From Candidatus Leptofilum proximum (lineage in GTDB: Bacteria > Chloroflexota > Anaerolineae > Promineifilales > Promineifilaceae): 64,000 bases of DNA. The first letter of the stretch is position 1. Each line of letters opens with the position of its first letter. The notes beneath the pieces are model-generated. The model did no database searches. It had not been told where the DNA came from and worked only from the letters and a program-made list of their open reading frames with translations. Shown piece by piece: positions 14,461 to 25,637 of the stretch. The stretch is from contig JADJXK010000001.1 in the NCBI GenBank assembly GCA_016710325.1, forward strand, positions 1,364,001-1,428,000, read 5' to 3'. A program made the translations under genes and the position numbers.

Positions 14461-17400
14461 TTATTTAAGAATAAACGGCAGGTAGAGTTCATAGTGCTGC
14501 ACGTCATAGAGTTCCCCACTGGTAAAGTCGCCATTGCCTATGCCTATACCACCGAGTGGAATGTTGGCCGCATCTTTGATGGTGTCATCGTCCCACACGT
14601 CCAGGCGGAGGGTTCCGCTGCCGCTGCCGACCCCTACCGTAATGGTGCAGGTTGCCCCTGGGCAGTTGCTCATCTGCGTGATCGATGCGCCCGTCATGCC
14701 GCTGGCCTCCACGTGGAAATTGCTCACGTCCTGGCCGCTGACGGCTTCAGAAAAAGTAACCAGGAAACGAACGCTGGCCGCGTTTGTTGGGCTGGGGTCA
14801 AGCCGGGTGACTGAAACCACCGTCGGTGGGGTAGTGTCGGGGCCGTCGTTGGTCATCCCGTAAGCTGCCAGGTAGTCGGCTTCCGGCAGCACTATGCCAT
14901 TGTTGTTGACGTTAGCAAACCGGCCGCCCACCAGCAGGTCGGACCCGGCGGCAGAGAGGGCAAAGACCCTGGAATTGATAACGGTAGGGATAGCGCCATT
15001 GCCTGCGCCGTCGCTGCCCAGCGCCGACCAACTCGTCCCATCCTACTTGGCGATGTAATCGGCTGCATTCAGGACGGCGCCGTTGCTGTTGAGGTTGGTA
15101 AAGATACCGCCCGCGTATACGGCCGTTCCATCCACAAAAATGGCGGAAACGGAACTGCCACAAGCGATACAGAACACCCCGTCGCCCATGCCATTGCTGC
15201 CCAGCGCCGACCAGTTCCCTGTTGCTGTGTCCCATTCGGCGATTAAATCGGCCGTGTTTAGCACTACCCCGCCGTTATTGACATCCGTGAAGTAACCGCC
15301 CACGTATACCGAAGATCCGGCCGGGGCAATGGCCTCAACCCCGTTATTGAGCGAGCCATCATTTATCCCGTTGTTTCCCAGGGCCGACCAGCTGCTTCCA
15401 TCCCATTGGGCCACGTAATCGGCAGCGGGCAGATTGGCGGCGTCGGTAAACCCGCCGCCCGCGTAGAGCGTTGAACCGCTTACCGCCAGTGCAGCCACAT
15501 AACTGTTGAACGCGCCGTCGCCCGCGCCGTTGCTGCCCAGCGCCGACCAGCTGCCCGTTAGGGCGTCCCATTGGGCCAGGTAATCTGCCTCTGGCACAAC
15601 GGTGCCGTTGTTGCTGACGTTGGTAAACCCGCCGCCTACGTATACCTCTGTGCCGTTCACTGCCAGGGCGCGAACGTAGCTGCCGCCGGGTAACGCGCCG
15701 TTGCCCGCGCCGTTGCTGCCCAGTTCCGACCAATTCCCTGTCACAGTATCCCATTTGGCCACGTAATCGGCAGCGGGCATAGAGACACCGTTGTTGTTGA
15801 CGTTGGTAAACTGCCCACCCACGTACAGGTCTGTGCCGCTCACGGCTAAAGCGTACACGCGGTTGATCAATGACCCATTGCCTGCGCCGTTGCTGCTCAG
15901 GGCCGACCAGTCCGTCCCGTCCCATTTGGCAATGAAATCGGCTTCGGGGATGTTCAGCCCGTGATTGGAGACGTTGGTGAACCAGCCGCCGACGTAGATA
16001 TCTGTACCCATAACAGCAATTGCGCTGACCTGGCTGCTGCTGTACCCATTGACCAGCGCCCCGTTTGCCCCCGTCCCCAGCGACGACCAGTCTGCGCCAT
16101 CCCATTGGGCGATGTAGTCGGCCTGCGGCAGAACAGCCCCGCCGTTGTTCACATCATTAAAACTGCCGCCTGCCAGCAAGCTGCCCCCCTGCATCGCCAG
16201 CGCCATAATGGAGGAGGCGGATTGAGTGGGAATGGCCCCGTCGCCCGCGCCATTGTCTGCCAGCGCCGACCAATTGGTTCCGTCCCATTTAGCCACGTAA
16301 TCGGCCGCACCTAGAACCGCGCCGTTGTTATTAACGTTGGTGAAGCCGCCGCCCACGACTACGTCTGTGCCATTTGTCAGAATAGCTGTCACATAGCCAT
16401 TCAGCGCCAGCGCGCCATTGCCCGCCCCATTGCTGCCCAGGGCCGACCAGTTGGCGCCGTCCCATTTGGCGATGTAATCGGCCGCGTCCAGGGATGCGCC
16501 GTTATTGTTGACATTGGTAAAGTAGCCGCCCACGTACACGTCTGCGCCGTTCACCGCCAGGGCATAAACCGCATTTTTCACCGAGCCATTGCCGAAGCCA
16601 TCGCTGCCCAGCGCCGACCAGTTAACGCCGTCCCATTTGGCCACAAAATCGGCGGCGGTCAACACCACGCCTCCGTTATTCACGTTTAAGAAAGAGCCGC
16701 CCAGGTACACATCGGAGCCGCTCACGGCGATGGTGTTGACGAGGCCGCTCACCGCACCATTGCCCGCGCCGTCACTGCCCAGCGCCGACCAGGTGTTGGT
16801 TGATGTGTCCCAATGGGCCACGTAATCGGCCGCGCCCAGAACCGCGCCGTTATTGTTGACATTGGTAAAGTGGCCGCCAGCGTACAGGTTTGTGCCATCT
16901 GATGCCAGCGCCAGCACCGTGTTGTTGAGCGCCCCATCGCCCGCGCCGTTGCTGCCCAGTGCAGACCAGTTGGCCCCGTTCCATTTGGCAAGGTAATCGG
17001 CCGTGCCCAAAACAGTGCCGTTGTTATTCACGTTGCTAAACGAGCCGCCCACGTACACATCCGTGCCGTTCACTGCCAGAGCGTAAACAGTGCCGCCCAG
17101 CGCACCGTCGCCGCTGCCGTTGCTGCCCAGCGCCGACCAATTGCTGCCGTCCCATCTGGCAATGTAATCGGCTTCGGGGATATTGGCCGCATCGGTGAAG
17201 TCGCCGCCTACGTAGACGTCTGCGCCGCTCACCACAATTTCGCGCACCCACCCATCAATATGGCCGCCGCCATCGCCCACACCCGCCCAGTGGCCAGGCA
17301 GGGCGGCTGCCGCTGACAAATCCATTTTGCTGGCGGCCGGGTCGAAAACCGGCCCACGTACCGGGTCCAGCGACACGTTGTAGCCCTGTAAATCGAGCGC

Positions 17401-17559
17401 GCCGCTGAAAGTGCTGTCCAGGTTCAGCGTGCCGTCGGTGTTGAGAAGCGGCTCGGGGGAAACGGCCGTTGCCCGAACAGCGTCCTTGGGGCCGGTAAGC
17501 AGCAGCAGGCTAAACAAAATGATGACAAGTAAAAATCCCCGTGTGGTTTGTGTGTTCAT
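14461..17559 (-). pseudogene. Secreted 14-repeat propeller protein broken by TAG
   Basis: The gene starts at the ATG at 17559, 6 bases after AAGGAG, with a signal peptide (GFLLVIILFSLLLLTG). It then encodes 14 repeats of ~57-60 residues, each with an LAVNGTDVYVGG-F core, ADYIAKWDG and NWSALGSNG. This Rax2/propeller-like design would give two 7-bladed propellers. A TAG at 15043-15045 sits exactly where the repeat demands TGG (AKW-DG). The same frame continues with repeat 14, an Ig-like domain (TPPTVVSVTRLDPSPTNAAS) and the tail YELYLPFILK at 14461. Without readthrough the product stops at 838 of 1,032 residues. The cause may be mutation or a base-call error. Confidence 0.85.
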
Positions 17560-17777
17560 GTGGCTCCTTGTGGTTGAGATGAGGGGTTGAGGGCACGCAG
17601 TTGATGCCGTGGCCCATAGGGCCTTGGCTTCCCTGCGCAAAAACGAGGTACTACCATTGGCTGGCTCCCTTAAACCCATTGCTTTTCATGAAGAGGCAGT
17701 GTAAAGAAGGCCCAGCCGAATGTCAGTGGCAAAAAGGAACACTATTTCTGACACCGTTTTTGCGCCGCCAGGATGAG

Positions 17778-19241
17778 TTAGGAGAGGGGTAGGGTGGCCG
17801 TGAGTTGAGTGCCCTGGCCGGGCGTGCTGTTGATGGTGAGACTGCCGTTCACCAACCCCAAACGCTCCTGCATGCTGCGCAGACCCATACCGTACGCCGT
17901 CGCTTGCATGTCAAAACCGCGGCCGTCATCCGTGATCGTCATCGTAACCGCCTCATCTTGCCAGGCCAGATGCAGGGTAACGTGGTTGGCCCCACTGTGC
18001 CGGGCGACGTTGGCCAACGCTTCCTGCGCCACGCGGAAAAGGGGCTGTTCAATGTTGAGCGGCAGCGGCCGTTTCCCGGACACTTTCACCTCCACCGCAA
18101 TCGCCGTGCGGCGGGACCAATCTTCGGCATAACCGCGCAGCGCCTCGACCAGCCCTTTGCCCTCCAGGGCGGCAGGGCGCAGCTCCTGGATGAGGCCGGT
18201 GAGCTCCTGCTGCGCCTGCCGCGCCAGCTGTTCCGCTTCTTGCAGATGGGTTTTGGCTGTGGCTGGATCGCTCTCCAGCACCGTTTGTGCCGCGCCGAGC
18301 TGCATGGCGGTGGCAAACACCTGCTGCTTTACAGAATCGTGCAGGTCGCGAGCCAGCCGGTTGCGCTCTTCCAACGTGGCCAGTTCGGCGCGCGTATTGA
18401 CCATATTTTGCAGCTGTTCCGCCATCTGGTTTAGCCGCTGGGCCAGCTGGCCAATTTCATCGGACGAATTATCCTGCACGTAAACCGTGAAGTCACCTTT
18501 GCTCCAGGCAACGGCCGTTTCTTTAAGATGTCCCAGGCGGCGGCTGAACCCCCGTGAGGCAATAAAGCCAAAGATGGTGCCGGTAAAACCCGCCACCACA
18601 AAAATGATGAGCAGCAGGGGCAGTATGCCCAAAACGGTGCTGGCCGTAAACAATTCCGGGTCTTCGTCGGGCAAATCCATGACCAGCAGGAAAGCCCCCA
18701 GCACCTGCTGCTCTGCACCAAGGATGGGCACAGCCACAAAAATGTCGTTGGTTTCGGGGTGAACGGCCGTTAACTGTTCGGGATCACTTTCCCCCAGCAG
18801 CGCCTGCTCGTAGGCGGGCAGCGCCTCGGCAAAGAGCAGCGCTGCTACCGGCTGGTTCAGGTTGTCGCCCGGTTCCAGCGCCAGCAGCTTGCCTGCCGGG
18901 TCCACCACGGCAGCAAACGAGACGTCCGTGAAGCGGAAGCGGCTGACGTCGTTGTCTGACGCCACCTGGAACTCGTTTCCCTGCTGGGCGCGGTCCAGCC
19001 AGGCGCGCAGGCCATCAAGATCGGGCGGGTCTTGGGCCAAAAATGGAGCGATTTGCCCACCAACCGGGCGGAGTATGGGCTGAAAGGCGGAGGCCACACT
19101 GGGGATAGCTAAGCCAATGATCGAGGCGAGAATCAAAAAGAGAAGGAGGAAAACGGCCGCAATCACCGCCGTCGTGACCCAGGTGTATGAGAGGGTAAGC
19201 TTCCACTGCAGGGTGCGAAATCGGCCAAAAAAGTGACTCAT
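17778..19241 (-). CDS. NarL-family sensor histidine kinase with HAMP
   Basis: The protein has 487 residues. A first membrane helix (~15-45) is followed by an extracytoplasmic sensor part (~45-205), a second helix (~206-230), a HAMP linker and the HisKA_3 phosphoacceptor LARDLHDSVKQQ. The ATPase domain has NVARHSGANHVTLHL, ITDDGRGFD and GLRSMQERL. It should autophosphorylate and pass phosphate to a LuxR-type regulator; none is adjacent, so the nearest candidate is the orphan at 9031. It lies downstream of an ABC exporter operon (19369-21237), which suggests a link to cell-envelope stress or drug sensing. Confidence 0.93.
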   Translation of the reverse strand: MSHFFGRFRTLQWKLTLSYTWVTTAVIAAVFLLLFLILASIIGLAIPSVASAFQPILRPVGGQIAPFLAQDPPDLDGLRAWLDRAQQGNEFQVASDNDVSRFRFTDVSFAAVVDPAGKLLALEPGDNLNQPVAALLFAEALPAYEQALLGESDPEQLTAVHPETNDIFVAVPILGAEQQVLGAFLLVMDLPDEDPELFTASTVLGILPLLLIIFVVAGFTGTIFGFIASRGFSRRLGHLKETAVAWSKGDFTVYVQDNSSDEIGQLAQRLNQMAEQLQNMVNTRAELATLEERNRLARDLHDSVKQQVFATAMQLGAAQTVLESDPATAKTHLQEAEQLARQAQQELTGLIQELRPAALEGKGLVEALRGYAEDWSRRTAIAVEVKVSGKRPLPLNIEQPLFRVAQEALANVARHSGANHVTLHLAWQDEAVTMTITDDGRGFDMQATAYGMGLRSMQERLGLVNGSLTINSTPGQGTQLTATLPLS

Positions 19242-19257
19242 GGTTGAAGTATAAAGT

Positions 19258-19282
19258 AGAGACGTTGCATTGCAACGTCTCT
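19258..19282. repeat. Perfect hairpin AGAGACGTTGCA/TGCAACGTCTCT
   Basis: Twelve-base arms pair around a single T. The element lies between the kinase start and the ABC permease stop. A T-run follows on the plus side. Confidence 0.85.
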
Positions 19283-19298
19283 TTTACCCTCACCCCAG

Positions 19299-19352
19299 CC
19301 CTCTCCCTCGCAGGGAGAGGGAGCAAATTCCCTCCCCCTCCCAGGGGGAGGG
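19299..19352. repeat. Paired CT/GA-rich stutter hairpins
   Basis: Two successive hairpins, CCCTCTCCCT...AGGGAGAGGG (19299-19321) and CCCTCCCCCT...AGGGGGAGGG (19330-19352), are framed by CACCCCAGCC and GGTCAGGGTGGGG. Together they form a larger inverted repeat of the same style as the other gene-border palindromes. Confidence 0.8.
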
Positions 19353-19368
19353 TCAGGGTGGGGGTCTC

Positions 19369-20232
19369 TTACCCGCCCAAATCCTGCCGCCGGAAGGCCA
19401 ACACCGCCAGGCCCACAAACAGAATGGTGTAGAGGGCGATGCCAATAACGGCCGCTTCCACGCTCACGCCATCGACGGGCCTGATGGATATTGCACCAGT
19501 CTCCGCCGCCGCACTGACACGATTGAGCAGGGCCAGCCGGTTGCTCAGGCCAGCGGGCAAATGCTGGCCAATGTCACTCCAAATGCCGCCGACAAAGCCG
19601 AAGAGCTGTATCAACGCGCCCTCGATTAACATGGTGTAGGCCAGGCCGCCGCCTACGGCCACCACGGTGGAGCGGCTGACGACGGCCAGCAGGAAGGTGA
19701 GTGCGGCGTAGGGCAGCAGTGTATAGGCCGTGCGCAGTACGCTCAGCAGCGCCTGCCACCAGTCTACCTCGGCAAAGGGCAGGCTGCCCCGGATACTCTG
19801 GGTGATGAAGCCGGTAGTGACGGCCCCCGCCACAAAGGCGGCCAGCACAAACAGGAGCGCGGGGAGCAGAACGGCCGTAAATTTCGCCAGCATCAGCACC
19901 GGACGGGAGACACCATTGCTCAGCCAGAGCTGCATCGTGCGCCAGCCGTACTCCTGCGCTGTCAGCGTGCCCATCAAAATGACGATGAGCAGCCCACCGA
20001 GGCCGCTGCCAGAGAGCAGGTCAATGCCCATGCGCAGCGCCAGCGGCCAGGCGACCATCTCTTCCACCGGGCCATCCGTGGTGATGACCACGTTGCTGCT
20101 GGTTGATTGGCTGGCCAAATAAATCATCAGCGGAATAAAAACGGCCGTAATCGCCGCCACGGCCAGTTCAATCCACAAAATCTTGCGGTTGGTTAATTTC
20201 TTTTGTTCAACAGATACCATTTGCCAAAACAT
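19369..20232 (-). CDS. ABC-2 type transporter permease
   Basis: This 287-residue membrane protein has six hydrophobic segments and the ABC-2 permease layout: an N-terminal helix (ILWIELAVAAITAVFIPLMI), a large external loop, GLLIVILMGTLTAQEYGWRT and SNGVSRPVLMLAKFTA between helices 2 and 3, and a last helix near the end. It is the membrane partner of the ATPase encoded just upstream (20344-21237). Such pairs export drugs, peptides or lipids, or act in bacitracin-like resistance. The stutter hairpin at 20261 lies between the two genes. Confidence 0.9.
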   Translation of the reverse strand: MFWQMVSVEQKKLTNRKILWIELAVAAITAVFIPLMIYLASQSTSSNVVITTDGPVEEMVAWPLALRMGIDLLSGSGLGGLLIVILMGTLTAQEYGWRTMQLWLSNGVSRPVLMLAKFTAVLLPALLFVLAAFVAGAVTTGFITQSIRGSLPFAEVDWWQALLSVLRTAYTLLPYAALTFLLAVVSRSTVVAVGGGLAYTMLIEGALIQLFGFVGGIWSDIGQHLPAGLSNRLALLNRVSAAAETGAISIRPVDGVSVEAAVIGIALYTILFVGLAVLAFRRQDLGG

Positions 20233-20260
20233 GAGGTTCTCCTTGCGTGAAACGTAAAGC

Positions 20261-20298
20261 GTGAAACGTGATTGGTTTTTTCACGCATCACGTTTCAC
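20261..20298. repeat. Stutter palindrome, GTGAAACGTGA type
   Basis: GTGAAACGTGAT and ATCACGTTTCAC (12 bases) pair. The left arm is preceded by another GTGAAACGTAAAGC unit and the right arm by TCACGC. A longer member of the family is at 33487-33538. It lies between ABC ATPase and permease genes and may tune relative expression. Confidence 0.8.
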
Positions 20299-20343
20299 GT
20301 TTCATGAAATGACCAATCACACAAACGCCTAAACATCTGCACG

Positions 20344-21237
20344 TTACTTTGTTAATTCCAAAAACAAACTTTCCAGGTCCGACTTCTGGACGGTTACTTC
20401 GCTGGGGATGATGCCATTTTGGGTCAGGTGGGCTACGGCCGTTTCACTCTCCACCCCGCTTACCTGCACGTAAGCGCCGTTGGTCGCGACTTCTGCCTGG
20501 GGTAGCTGGGCCAGCAGTTCACCCGCCTTGGTGGGATTTTTCACCTTCAGCCGGACCGATTGGCCGCTCTGGCTCAGCAGGTCTGCCACGGCGCCCTGGG
20601 CTACAATCTGGCCCTGGCGTATAACGGCGATGCGGTCACATACCTGCTCCACCTCGTGCAGCAAATGGCTGCTGAGGAAGACGGTGATGCCGTCGTCGGC
20701 CAGCTGGCGAATGAGGGTGCGCACTTCGCGCATCCCGGCGGGGTCCAGCCCGTTGGTTGGCTCATCCAGGATGATGAGTGACGGCCGGTGCAGCAGCGCT
20801 GCGCCCAGCCCCAGCCGCTGTTTCATGCCGGTGGAAAAGCCCTGCACTTTGCGTTCAGCGGCGGCGGTGAGGCCCACCATTTCGAGGATTTCGTTGATAC
20901 GGCCGTTATCCACCCCCTTGTGCAGCCTGGCCACCAGCTGCAAATTTTCCCGTGCCGTCAGGTAAGGCACCAGCGATGGCGCACCGATCAGCGAACCAAC
21001 CTGCTGCAATGCTGCGTTCTGGTGCGGCGTTACTGGCTGGTTTAACAGGGTAATGCGCCCGGCGCTGGGATGAATCAGCCCCAGCACCATGCCGATGGTG
21101 GTTGTTTTGCCCGCGCCGTTAGGCCCGAGGAAGCCAAACACTTCTCCTTGCTGCACGCGCAGGTTGACGGATTGAACGGCCGTTACCGACCCGAAGTTTT
21201 TGCTCAGATCATCAGTCTGTAAAATGATTTTGTTCAT
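20344..21237 (-). CDS. ABC transporter ATP-binding protein
   Basis: The 297 residues include Walker A GPNGAGKTTT (~residues 39-48), a Q-loop region, the signature GFSTGMKQRLG, Walker B LIILDEPTNG and the H-loop in FLSSHLLHEV. The C-terminal extension (~residues 215-297, DLLSQSGQSVRLKVKN) is typical of the CcmA/BcrA group of drug and antibiotic exporters. It energises the permease encoded directly downstream. A kinase gene on each side (17778 and 21475) makes this look like a stress-response or resistance locus. Confidence 0.95.
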   Translation of the reverse strand: MNKIILQTDDLSKNFGSVTAVQSVNLRVQQGEVFGFLGPNGAGKTTTIGMVLGLIHPSAGRITLLNQPVTPHQNAALQQVGSLIGAPSLVPYLTARENLQLVARLHKGVDNGRINEILEMVGLTAAAERKVQGFSTGMKQRLGLGAALLHRPSLIILDEPTNGLDPAGMREVRTLIRQLADDGITVFLSSHLLHEVEQVCDRIAVIRQGQIVAQGAVADLLSQSGQSVRLKVKNPTKAGELLAQLPQAEVATNGAYVQVSGVESETAVAHLTQNGIIPSEVTVQKSDLESLFLELTK

Positions 21238-21439
21238 GCGAAGCCTCCAGTAAGTGGCTGGCTGCTTGTGGCTGGATGTTTGTACCAGCCATTAACCACC
21301 AGCAACGAATAACTGTTACCAGTTTAGAGGAGGTGCCTGTTTGCCACATCGGCCCAGAGGACCAAAGTGGCTCCGTCCGCAGACCCACTTGATTGTCTTT
21401 CCCGCGAAAGCGAGAATCCATTTGCTGTGTAAATTATGG

Positions 21440-21459
21440 ATGCCCGCCTGCGCGGGCAT
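21440..21459. repeat. REP-like GC hairpin
   Basis: ATGCCCGC-CTGC-GCGGGCAT is a perfect hairpin preceded by CCCGCGAAAGCGAG at about 21400. It is the same type as 5851-5866. It fills the gap between the ABC ATPase start and the stop of the sensor kinase gene. Confidence 0.7.
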
Positions 21460-21474
21460 GACAGGTTTAAGGGA

Positions 21475-22719
21475 TTAGTTTTTGGGCAGGGTGATGGTGA
21501 ACTGGAAACCTTGTTGGGGGGCGGTGGTGATTTGCATACGGCCGTCTAGCAGCTGCACCCGCTCGTGAATGCCAATCAGGCCAAAGCGGCCCGCACTTTC
21601 TGCGGCCAGGTTGGTGCCAATGCCGTTGTCTTTCACCGTGAGGACAATTTCCTGGGGGCGGAAACGCAGATCGATGTCTACCCGCGAGGCGCGGGCGTGT
21701 TTGCGCACGTTGGTCAGCCCTTCCTGCACGGCGCGGTACAGAGTCAGCTCCACTTTGGGATCGCGTTCGGCCGCTTCCCCCTCGATGGTCAGCTCGGCCA
21801 CCAGACCGGATTCGCGCGCCTCGTTGACCAGCTGGGTCAGCGCTTCAGCCAGCGTCTTGTTTTCCAGTGGTGATTCGCGCAGGGCATTCACGGAATGGCG
21901 TACGGCCGCCAGCCCTTCCTGGGTGAGCGCCTGGGCTTTGTCCAGGGCGTCTTGCGCCTTGCCCGGCTGGCTGTGCATGATGGTTTTGGCGGCTTCCAGC
22001 TGCACGTTGACCACGGTGAGGTAGTGCCCCAGGTTGTCGTGGATTTCGCGGGCGACGCGGTTGCGCTCGCGCATGGTGGCCAATTCTTCGGCCTGGGCGG
22101 CATACTCGGCCAGGCGATGATTGGCCTGGCGCAGATCGGTGGCCAGTCGCTGTACTTCACTGCGGGCGCTGCTTTCGCGCACGGCGATGCTGGTGAACAT
22201 GAGCGTGAAGATCAGCGCCGAACTGACGGAGAGCAGGTCCAGAAAGGTGTCTAGTAACGGCTGGTCGGGAAAGTAGGCCAGCCAGATCAGCCCGAGCAGC
22301 AAGAGACTGACCACAACCGTAAACCACCAGCGGCGCGACAGGCTCTGGGCAGCAATGGGCAGCATGAGAATCCAGATGCTGCCGTTAAAGTCGCGGGTGA
22401 GAAAGAGCATACCGGCCAGTGCGCCAATTTGCACGCCGAAGTAGAGGATGGGGGCAAACGGCCGTTCCAAATAACGTTCGTGCAGCATCATGCCGCCGGT
22501 GCCGTTAACCACGTAGATGGTCCACAGCAGCAGCACAATCCCAATCTGCCACGGCGGCAGCGCCCAGAAGGGGCTGGAAAAGAGTAGGGGAAGCAGCGCC
22601 ACCAGGGACAGGGCAATCACCACCACGTTTACGCTGAGGCTGGTGAATCGTTCGGTGGATTTGATCTGGTCAGCCAGGGAGTCGCTGGCGTGGGAAGTAG
22701 TTTCTGTTTCGTTGCTCAT
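21475..22719 (-). CDS. NarL-family sensor histidine kinase, membrane sensor
   Basis: From the ATG at 22719 the protein has 414 residues; a TTG at 22752 would extend it by 11. Five or six membrane helices (~30-185) form the sensor, with no large external loop. They are followed by a coiled linker, the phosphoacceptor VAREIHDNLGHYL and an ATPase domain with LTNVRKHARAS, VKDNGIG and GLIGIHERVQLL. This DesK/LiaS-like build often senses membrane state. The gene lies upstream of the ABC exporter and may control it, although no response regulator gene is adjacent. Confidence 0.92.
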   Translation of the reverse strand: MSNETETTSHASDSLADQIKSTERFTSLSVNVVVIALSLVALLPLLFSSPFWALPPWQIGIVLLLWTIYVVNGTGGMMLHERYLERPFAPILYFGVQIGALAGMLFLTRDFNGSIWILMLPIAAQSLSRRWWFTVVVSLLLLGLIWLAYFPDQPLLDTFLDLLSVSSALIFTLMFTSIAVRESSARSEVQRLATDLRQANHRLAEYAAQAEELATMRERNRVAREIHDNLGHYLTVVNVQLEAAKTIMHSQPGKAQDALDKAQALTQEGLAAVRHSVNALRESPLENKTLAEALTQLVNEARESGLVAELTIEGEAAERDPKVELTLYRAVQEGLTNVRKHARASRVDIDLRFRPQEIVLTVKDNGIGTNLAAESAGRFGLIGIHERVQLLDGRMQITTAPQQGFQFTITLPKN

Positions 22720-22741
22720 GCGGTTGGCGGTTTGTTGCTGA

Positions 22742-22772
22742 GATTGGACCAATCTTTACGATTGGTCCAATC
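22742..22772. repeat. Perfect hairpin GATTGGACCAATC/GATTGGTCCAATC
   Basis: Thirteen-base arms, each itself nearly palindromic, flank TTTAC. It lies between the Hsp33 stop and the kinase start on the minus strand. Confidence 0.85.
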
Positions 22773-22778
22773 GGAAAA

Positions 22779-23648
22779 CTAGAAACTGTCCAGCAGCGCC
22801 TCTAATTCAGCGCGGCTGAAGAGGTACTGCTCGTGGCAGAAGTGGCAGTCAACCACCGCTTCGCCTTCCGTATCGATGATGTGTTGGATTTCGTCAAAGC
22901 CGAGGGAGATGAGGGCCTGTTCGCTGCGGGTACGGCTGCAGCCACATTCGAAGTGTAACGGCCGTTTCTCCAATTCCTTGTAAGCCATCCCGCCAAACAA
23001 CAGGGCAGCAACCTCTTCTGGCGTTTTGCCGCTGCTGAGGAGATCGGCCACCGGGGGCAGCTCCTGGGTGCTTTCGCGCAGCCGCTGCACGATGTCCGTT
23101 TCATACGGCGGCAGCGCCTGGATAAGCAGGCCGCCCACCGTTTGCAGGTTACCCTCGTCATCCACCGTGTGGCTGATGTCGATCAATGACGGGATTTGCT
23201 CCGATTGGTTGAGGAAAAAGGTGAGCTCGGCGGCAATGTCGCCGCTGCCCAGGGGCACGGTGCTTTCGACGAGTTCTGGCAGCAGCACGTCGCGCACGAT
23301 GGTGAGCAGGCCGGTATCGCCCAGGGCGGCGGCGATGTGCTTGCGATCCAGGTAGGGCAAATCGATCATCGGTTGGGAGACGTAACCACGGATACGGCCG
23401 TTGCTGTCTGACTCCACCAATATTTTTTGCAGCGGTCCGCTGCCTTCAAACTTCATGGCCAGGCGCTGCCGCACTTTGAGCAGCGCGCTCATCAGCGCCG
23501 CGCCGGTGAGGGCGTGGCCCAGGGCAATGGTGGCGGTGGGCAGGGTGCCGTGCCGCTGGGCGGCTTCCAGCGCCAGGTGGCTGTTGCTGGAAACAATCAC
23601 ACGCACCCCCGCCTCGCGAGCCAGGGCACGAACTAAATAGTCGTTCAT
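22779..23648 (-). CDS. hslO: Hsp33 redox-regulated chaperonin
   Basis: This 289-residue protein is a holding chaperone switched on by oxidative unfolding in the cytosol. The zinc site is complete: C235 and C237 in HFECGCSRT, and C268 and C271 in VDCHFCHEQY. The N-terminal domain (DYLVRALAREAGVRV, GHALTGAALMSALLK) and YVSQPMIDLP are typical. It is encoded right after glutaminyl-tRNA synthetase, separated by a stutter palindrome. Confidence 0.97.
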   Translation of the reverse strand: MNDYLVRALAREAGVRVIVSSNSHLALEAAQRHGTLPTATIALGHALTGAALMSALLKVRQRLAMKFEGSGPLQKILVESDSNGRIRGYVSQPMIDLPYLDRKHIAAALGDTGLLTIVRDVLLPELVESTVPLGSGDIAAELTFFLNQSEQIPSLIDISHTVDDEGNLQTVGGLLIQALPPYETDIVQRLRESTQELPPVADLLSSGKTPEEVAALLFGGMAYKELEKRPLHFECGCSRTRSEQALISLGFDEIQHIIDTEGEAVVDCHFCHEQYLFSRAELEALLDSF

Positions 23649-23671
23649 AGAGGTATCTCAGAAAATGGAGA

Positions 23672-23722
23672 TTAGAGATTGGAGATGGAGCGAATCTCCA
23701 CTCTCCACTCTCCAATCTCTAA
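23672..23722. repeat. Stutter palindrome, GAGATTGGAGA type
   Basis: TTAGAGATTGGAGA pairs with TCTCCAATCTCTAA, and the right arm carries extra tandem CTCTCCA units. A sister copy is at 59951-60000. It lies between glnS and hslO. Confidence 0.8.
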
Positions 23723-23725
23723 CTT

Positions 23726-25435
<1,710 letters not shown>

Positions 25436-25637
25436 GATGGGTTCCTTTCACAGATTTTTCTCCCCTGATCATATGTCATTCAGGCCAGGATGCAAATAGA
25501 CAGCGCCGGGCTGAACGGCCGATTTGGGAACGGATTTCATTGTGGGCCTGCGGTGAATTTGTTATGATGGCGAGGTCGTTGGAGTGGCAGACGGTCAGGT
25601 GTAAGGAATGAAGGGGGGCAACGGCCGTAGGACATCT

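Noticed and set aside
14912..15235. Frame on the minus strand around the amber codon
   Set aside because: It is the +1 shadow of the repeat protein; arginine- and glutamine-rich, as expected from shifted repeats.
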